Shown: piece after piece, positions 59,768 to 64,000 of the stretch
Numbering within the stretch: position 1 is the first letter of the stretch
Layout of the letters: each line of letters starts with the position of its first letter
Assembly (NCBI GenBank): GCA_947628135.1
Contig: CANQYT010000005.1
Coordinates: forward strand, 1 to 64,000
Length of the DNA: 64,000 nucleotides
From: an uncultured Clostridia bacterium
GTDB lineage: Bacteria > Bacillota > Clostridia > Christensenellales > CAG-314
Reading direction: 5' to 3'
Program-made: the position numbers and the translations under genes
The notes under the pieces: model-generated
Told to the model about the DNA's origin: nothing
Seen by the model: the letters and a program-made list of their open reading frames with translations, nothing else
The model's database searches: none

Positions 59768-60418
59768 TCAGCCCACCGACGCGTTGACCGTGACGGATTT
59801 CAGAATGGATACGAAATCGTCCACGTAGTCCTCCGAGCAATCGTAGTAGGAGGCTACACCCGCGCTTGCCATCTTGGCGGAAACGCTGCCGAACTTTTTG
59901 AGACTTGCGCGACCCGTGTCGTTGACGTCCATTCCCAGAGCGACGCGTATCGCCTTGCGGAACATTTTGTTCTCGTTAGGTCCGCCTTTTACGGCGCACT
60001 CCATCACTGCGTCGTAGGTGGGGTTGTCGCCGTTGGGTTCGCCGTCGGAAATGAGTATGATGACGGGAGCGACTGCGTTGGGGTCGGGCTCGCCTCTGCG
60101 ACCGCCGTTGAGATCGTCGATGACGGCTTTAAGTCCCGCGCCCGTGGGCGTGCCGCCGTTGAACATATCCGATTCGATGGCGTCCCAATGGTCGAAGTCG
60201 TCCAACTCCGTGCGGGGCATAAGTTCCACCACCTTGCCGTTGAACGCGTCGGAAAAGCCCAACACAACGAAACTTATGCTGAGGTCGTCGTTCTTTTGCG
60301 CCTTGATGGCGGGAATTGCCTCGGAAACGACCTTTTCCATTGCCGTGTTGACCGCGTCGCCGCGATTGCCGTACATAGATCCCGAGCAGTCAATCAAAAA
60401 GTACACCGTTTTGTTCAT
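59768..60418 (-). CDS. TerY-like von Willebrand factor A protein
   Basis: 216 residues, a single vWA domain. The MIDAS metal site is complete: DCSGS (Asp10, Ser12, Ser14), the Thr of GTPTGAGL and the Asp of ISDGEPNGD. TerY-type proteins of this size occur with PP2C phosphatases and kinases in tellurite/stress and phage-conflict gene clusters, where they probably act as phosphorylation-controlled adaptors. AAAGGAG upstream supports the start. It leads a five-gene operon from the promoter at 60485. Confidence 0.9.
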   Translation of the reverse strand: MNKTVYFLIDCSGSMYGNRGDAVNTAMEKVVSEAIPAIKAQKNDDLSISFVVLGFSDAFNGKVVELMPRTELDDFDHWDAIESDMFNGGTPTGAGLKAVIDDLNGGRRGEPDPNAVAPVIILISDGEPNGDNPTYDAVMECAVKGGPNENKMFRKAIRVALGMDVNDTGRASLKKFGSVSAKMASAGVASYYDCSEDYVDDFVSILKSVTVNASVG

Positions 60419-60484
60419 AAATTTTTCTCCTTTTATTTTTTCGATGCGGTAACGATGAACGCGCTATCGCACTTTTCGAATATT

Positions 60485-60513
60485 ATTATAGCATTGTCAT
60501 TCGGTTAAATCAA
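60485..60513 (-). promoter_or_regulatory. Promoter of the vWA-PP2C-kinase-helicase-RyR operon
   Basis: TTGATT (60508-60513), 17 bases, TATAAT (60485-60490). The leader is about 60 bases. Confidence 0.8.
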
Positions 60514-60610
60514 GCGTTTATAACAAAATTTTTCAACAAAATTGCCCCACTCGGGCAAAAACGCGATATGCGTAAAAAATGAGAAACTTCGCCGCAAGGG
60601 CAAGCAACGT

Positions 60611-60640
60611 TTGACAACTGCCGCGCTCAAATGGTACAAT
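60611..60640 (+). promoter_or_regulatory. Promoter of udk and the tyrosine phosphatase gene
   Basis: TTGACA (60611-60616), 18 bases, TACAAT (60635-60640). The start point falls just before GAGGTG, so the leader is only about 12 bases. Confidence 0.75.
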
Positions 60641-60659
60641 GACTGTGAGGTGACGAAAG

Positions 60660-61280
60660 ATGAGTATTGTTATCGGAATTGCGGGCGGAACGGCGTCGGG
60701 CAAAACGACCGTTGCGGAAAGACTGTTTGAAGCGTTCGGAAACGACGCGGTACTGCTCAGCCACGATTGGTACTACAAACCCAACGACGAACTGACGTTG
60801 GAGGAGAGGAGCAAACTCAACTACGACCACCCGGACAGTCTGGATACGGGTATGCTTGTGGAACACGTGCGGGAGTTGAAAAAGGGCAACCGAATACTGC
60901 ACCCCACTTACGACTTTGCAAATTACCGCAGAAATGCCGAACTGCAACCCACCGACAGCGCAAAGATAATCATCGTGGAGGGCATACTCATCTTTACGGA
61001 CAGCAAATTGTGCCGTCTGTGCGACATCAAACTGTTTGTGGACGCTGACGCGGACGTGCGCTTCATCAGACGGCTGAACAGGGACGTAAACGAACGCGGG
61101 CGCAGTATGCAATCGGTGGTAAATCAGTATCTCGGAACGGTCAAACCTATGCACGAACAGTTTGTAGAACCGTCAAAAGCCAAAGCCGACCTCATCATAC
61201 CGCAGGGCGGACACAACGAAATTGCCATTTCTATGATAATTGACGGTATAAAAAAGAAATTGAATTGGGAGAACAGATGA
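60660..61280 (+). CDS. udk: Uridine kinase
   Basis: 206 residues. The P-loop GIAGGTASGKTT (about 6-17), HDWYYKPNDELTLEER, NYDHPDSLDT and the C-terminal RDVNERGRS are the uridine kinase signatures. It phosphorylates uridine and cytidine for salvage. GAGGTG upstream supports the start. It overlaps the next gene by four bases. Confidence 0.93.
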   Translation: MSIVIGIAGGTASGKTTVAERLFEAFGNDAVLLSHDWYYKPNDELTLEERSKLNYDHPDSLDTGMLVEHVRELKKGNRILHPTYDFANYRRNAELQPTDSAKIIIVEGILIFTDSKLCRLCDIKLFVDADADVRFIRRLNRDVNERGRSMQSVVNQYLGTVKPMHEQFVEPSKAKADLIIPQGGHNEIAISMIIDGIKKKLNWENR

Positions 61281-62074
61281 AAATACTTTTGGAGCAGGTA
61301 GCCAACGCGCGCGATCTCGGGGGAATACCCACGGCTTACGGCAGGGTGCGGCAAAACAAACTGATACGGTCGGGACATCTGAGCATCGCAAGCGACGGCG
61401 ACGTAAAGACGTTGCTTTCCAAAAATTTGCGGCGCGTGATAGACTTGCGGACGCCTGCGGAAATAGCCAACCACCCCGACGTACAAATAGAGGGGGTGGA
61501 AATTCTCAACGTATCCATAATGAGCGCCACCACCTTCGGGATAAGTTACGAAACGCTGGACGGCGCGGCTATCGCGGTGAAATTGCAGGCGGGAATAGAC
61601 AGAATGTTGGCGCGGGGAGAAACTCCGATAGACCATATGCGGATACTTTACCGCAGATTCGCCGAAGACCCGCACAGTCACGAGGGATACGGAAAGTTTT
61701 TGCAAACGCTCGCCCACTCGCCGACGGAGGGCGCGACGCTGTGGCACTGCACGGGCGGAAAGGACAGATGCGGAACGTGTACCGCACTGCTGCTGCACTG
61801 TCTCGGAGCAAGCCGCGAGGAAGTGATGAAAGACTACCTCGAAACCAACGTGCAGATAGGCGAACACGCGCAGAGCATTCTCGCGAAAGTTCAGCCCTTT
61901 GTGGCGGAAGAGCGTTTGGAATTGGTGAAGTCGATGTTGCTCGTGGAGCAGAGTTATCTGGAAAGTTTTTGGCTGGAAATAGAAAAACGTTTCGGAAGTT
62001 TGGACGAATTTATAAAACACTGCGGCGTAAGCGACGGGGACATAGCCCAACTGCGCGCGAACTATCTTCAATAA
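61277..62074 (+). CDS. Protein-tyrosine phosphatase-like protein
   Basis: 265 residues. NARDLGGIPT near the N-terminus and the catalytic loop HCTGGKDRCG, a CX5R motif, match the bacterial tyrosine/lipid phosphatases of the Y_phosphatase3 type. IRSGHLSIAS and VIDLRTPAEI also fit. It could act on phosphotyrosine or phosphoinositide-like substrates. GGGAGA upstream supports the start; ATGA overlap couples it to udk. Confidence 0.9.
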   Translation: MKILLEQVANARDLGGIPTAYGRVRQNKLIRSGHLSIASDGDVKTLLSKNLRRVIDLRTPAEIANHPDVQIEGVEILNVSIMSATTFGISYETLDGAAIAVKLQAGIDRMLARGETPIDHMRILYRRFAEDPHSHEGYGKFLQTLAHSPTEGATLWHCTGGKDRCGTCTALLLHCLGASREEVMKDYLETNVQIGEHAQSILAKVQPFVAEERLELVKSMLLVEQSYLESFWLEIEKRFGSLDEFIKHCGVSDGDIAQLRANYLQ

Positions 62075-62087
62075 AAAGCAATTAAAT

Positions 62088-62118
62088 GCGCGGTCTTTCG
62101 CAAAGAAAAGAACCGCGC
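62088..62118 (-). terminator. Hairpin between convergent genes
   Basis: GCGCGGT pairs with ACCGCGC around a 17-base loop. On the minus strand it is followed by ATTTAATTGCTTTTT, on the plus strand by A. It best serves the gene at 62151. Confidence 0.5.
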
Positions 62119-62150
62119 AAAAAAATACGTAAAATTCAAAATTGCCTTCG

Positions 62151-62999
62151 CTATATCTGAAACAGCACGGACTTTTCGGGACTTACGGACAGTACCGTGC
62201 GGTGAAACTCCCCTTCGTCCGCCGCGTTTACGCAGAAACTATACGAAATTTCCCGTACAAATTCCGCCTGTTCGGCGTCGGTAAAACGTACGCAGCGAGC
62301 GAATTTGTCCATAGAGATTGCCGAAAGGGAGGGATAGATACGCTTGACGTCGTCGTTCCAAAGATACACCGACGGATACAGTTGGCATATATCGGACAAA
62401 TCGCCCGTAAAAAGCGTAAACGGTTTCCAATCGAACAGGGACTCCGTTTTGCGCTCGTTGCGAGCGTCCCTTTTCAGCGCGGGCAGATCGTGCAAATACG
62501 CCAAACGCCACTCGAACTGCCAATCGTACTTCTCGGACTTTACGAAACAGTTGCAAAGGGGCTGCGCGACTTTGTCGGTATATCTGACGGGCGCGCCGCA
62601 AACCACGTCGCGGTTTTTCTTCGCGGCGGAGGCGACCCTGCGAGAAAATTCGGGAAAATCTTTTATCCTCACGGCGTAATCGCCGAAACGTTGCATCAAG
62701 GCGGTGGGTCTTACTACGTACCCGCCGCCGTCGTTTACTATCAGACGAGTGAAACAGCCGACGTTGCAATATCTGTAAGCCAACGGTCGGTCTACGACGT
62801 CGCCCTTTACGTGCGCGCAAAGTTCGTCGGGCAGGCGTAACTGCCGCGGCGAAAAGGACCGCGCCGCCGCCTCGCCGAAATCGCCCTGTCCCTCGAAACC
62901 GTTCTTCCAGAAATAACCGAGAGCGTTGAGATAAATTTCACCTCGGACAAACTGCTCCGCAAACGCTTTTTGCAAAAAAAATCTGTAATATTCGATCAT
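62151..62999 (-). CDS. Uncharacterised 282-residue protein
   Basis: I do not recognise the family with confidence. It begins MIEYYRFFLQKAFAEQFVRG and YLNALGYFWK, and carries an aromatic-rich YDWQFEWRLAYLHD in the second half. This pattern of a short N-terminal strand plus a Gln-Glu-Trp-Arg motif occurs in several small conserved bacterial families of unknown function. No signal peptide or membrane segment. There is no ribosome binding site; the start follows the cyclophilin gene by 21 bases, so it may be translated by read-through or start elsewhere. Confidence 0.6.
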   Translation of the reverse strand: MIEYYRFFLQKAFAEQFVRGEIYLNALGYFWKNGFEGQGDFGEAAARSFSPRQLRLPDELCAHVKGDVVDRPLAYRYCNVGCFTRLIVNDGGGYVVRPTALMQRFGDYAVRIKDFPEFSRRVASAAKKNRDVVCGAPVRYTDKVAQPLCNCFVKSEKYDWQFEWRLAYLHDLPALKRDARNERKTESLFDWKPFTLFTGDLSDICQLYPSVYLWNDDVKRIYPSLSAISMDKFARCVRFTDAEQAEFVREISYSFCVNAADEGEFHRTVLSVSPEKSVLFQI

Positions 63000-63020
63000 T
63001 TTCGGAAAAAACGACCGCAG

Positions 63021-63545
63021 TCAACGCTTTTCGGGCAGAGGATAGTTTTCTCCGTGGACGTCCACGCGTATCGACGCTATTTTTTGCGCATTGTAGGGAC
63101 GGTCGCTGAAATCGGTGTACTCGTCGGCTATCTCGTCCACCACGTCCATACCGCTTGTGACCTTTCCGAAAGCGGCGTAAGCGCCGTCCAGATGGGGCGC
63201 GTCGCGATGCATAATGAAAAACTGACTGCCCGCGCTGTCGGGATCTGCCGCGCGCGCCATACTTATTACTCCGCGGGTGTGCTTCAAAGTGTTGCTTGTG
63301 AAGCCGTTTTGCGCAAATTCGCCTGCGATGGAATACCCCGGACCGCCCGTGCCCTTTCCCAAAGGACAGCCGCCCTGTATCATAAAGCCGCGAATTACGC
63401 GGTGAAATATCAAACCGTCGTAAAAGCCGCCGTTGGCGAGGGCGATGAAATTGTTGACGGTGTTGGGCGCAACGTCGGGATACAATTCCAACGTGATGGT
63501 CTTGCCCGTAGTCATAGTGATGGTCGCAGTGGGTTTTACTGACAT
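63021..63545 (-). CDS. Cyclophilin-type peptidyl-prolyl cis-trans isomerase
   Basis: 174 residues, no signal peptide, hence cytoplasmic. [43 protein letters not shown] and [15 protein letters not shown] are cyclophilin motifs with the catalytic Arg in FHRVI. It speeds proline isomerisation in folding. AAGGAG lies ten bases before the ATG at 63545; an ATG eight codons upstream is less likely. Confidence 0.94.
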   Translation of the reverse strand: MSVKPTATITMTTGKTITLELYPDVAPNTVNNFIALANGGFYDGLIFHRVIRGFMIQGGCPLGKGTGGPGYSIAGEFAQNGFTSNTLKHTRGVISMARAADPDSAGSQFFIMHRDAPHLDGAYAAFGKVTSGMDVVDEIADEYTDFSDRPYNAQKIASIRVDVHGENYPLPEKR

Positions 63546-63649
63546 AGTTATGTTGCTCCTTGTCGGCATAACAGTCCTTTCGCGGCAACTTGCGCCGCAA
63601 ATACCGACGGATTTATTCTACTACAAATCGCGCGCTTTGGCAAGTACAG

Positions 63650-63679
63650 TTGACTTTGCGCGGCAATTTGCTGTATAAT
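63650..63679 (+). promoter_or_regulatory. Promoter of the M29 aminopeptidase gene
   Basis: TTGACT (63650-63655), 18 bases, TATAAT (63674-63679). Confidence 0.75.
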
Positions 63680-63702
63680 TCAGATACAAGGAGAAAAAAG
63701 AT

Positions 63703-64000
63703 ATGCTTACACAAAAACAAATGCAAAATTTTGCCGAACTTGCCGTACGCGTGGGCGCAAATATGCAAAAGGGACAGGAAGTAGTGATACGCTGTGACGT
63801 GCAGTGCGCGGACTTCGCTCACCTGATTGCAGAAAAAGCCTACCGTTTCGGCGCGAAATACGTGCGTATCCAATGGCGCGACGAGGCGTTGGAACGTATC
63901 AATATGCTCAACGCAAGCAAAGAGGCGCTTTCGGATATACCCGACTTTCTTGTTGCGGAAAGCAAACACTACATCGAGCGCAAGGTGTGCCTGATAAGTA
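63703..64000 (+). CDS. M29-family aminopeptidase, N-terminal part (runs off window)
   Basis: Only the first 99 codons are inside the window. The opening QNFAELAVRVGANMQKGQ, the EVVIRCDVQCADFAHLIAEKAYRFGAKYV region and the following IERKV fit the N-terminal domain of AmpS/PepS-type metallo-aminopeptidases. These remove N-terminal residues using two metal ions; the metal site lies beyond the window. CAAGGAG upstream supports the start. Confidence 0.85.
   Translation, partial: MLTQKQMQNFAELAVRVGANMQKGQEVVIRCDVQCADFAHLIAEKAYRFGAKYVRIQWRDEALERINMLNASKEALSDIPDFLVAESKHYIERKVCLIS

Overview
The window looks like a chromosome segment of a low-to-mid GC Firmicute, most likely an uncultured clostridial lineage. 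The signs are a CIRCE/HrcA-controlled hrcA-grpE-dnaK-dnaJ operon, prmA-mtaB-HIT-rpsU next to it, a type III glutamine synthetase, strong AGGAGG-type ribosome binding sites and many sigma-A promoters with an exact 17-base spacer. No ribosomal RNA is present, so the placement is inference. Most of the host sequence is GC-richer, with several AT-rich inserts.

Layout. 1-13.7 kb: a Gly-Ser-linker lipoprotein (cut by the window edge), recX, a repeat-rich gap, then rpsU, HIT, mtaB, prmA and padR on the minus strand. An AT-rich type II restriction-modification island (two methyltransferases, an HNH nuclease and a C-protein regulator, 6.0-8.7 kb) is wedged between prmA/padR and dnaJ-dnaK-grpE-hrcA, genes that are normally neighbours. 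13.8-17.6 kb: an AT-rich three-gene cassette (membrane-anchored phosphoribosyltransferase-like protein, SHMT-like PLP enzyme, membrane P-loop ATPase) bounded by a perfect 26-bp inverted repeat. I do not recognise it as a described system. 17.8-25 kb: a cyclodeaminase-family folate enzyme, a 209-bp tandem duplication, thyA, two XRE regulators with palindromic operators, and a second Gly-Ser-linker lipoprotein with a propeller-like repeat domain. 25-43.7 kb: housekeeping genes (glmM, thioredoxin reductase, rplM-rpsI, glnN, a short alaS, glnS, dnaB), two multi-zinc-ribbon proteins, a VanW protein, a PHP phosphoesterase, a GNAT acetyltransferase and small membrane proteins.

43.8-60.5 kb is accessory. 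tRNA-Gln(CUG) is followed by a second copy of its own 3' end, two copies of a ~130-bp repeat, and an array of three identical 16-bp palindromes at a 27-bp period. Then come a YobI-like membrane NTPase, an esterase, and a five-gene minus-strand operon: vWA protein, PP2C phosphatase, Ser/Thr kinase, a 1565-residue SF1 helicase with a nuclease-like tail, and a membrane protein with nucleotide-binding-like and RyR-like regions. The vWA/PP2C/kinase trio matches the TerY-P triad of predicted conflict systems. 60.6-64 kb: uridine kinase, a tyrosine phosphatase, an unknown protein, cyclophilin and the start of an M29 aminopeptidase.

Themes. Three unrelated genes (recX, the FTCD_C-type gene and the PHP gene) share one promoter-start layout, TTGAC[AC]-17-[-10]-6 bases-ATG with no ribosome binding site, which predicts leaderless mRNAs. 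Noncoding gaps are unusually rich in hairpins and repeats. At least four putative self-defence or conflict modules (R-M, the 13.8-kb cassette, YobI-like, TerY-P-like) lie within 50 kb.
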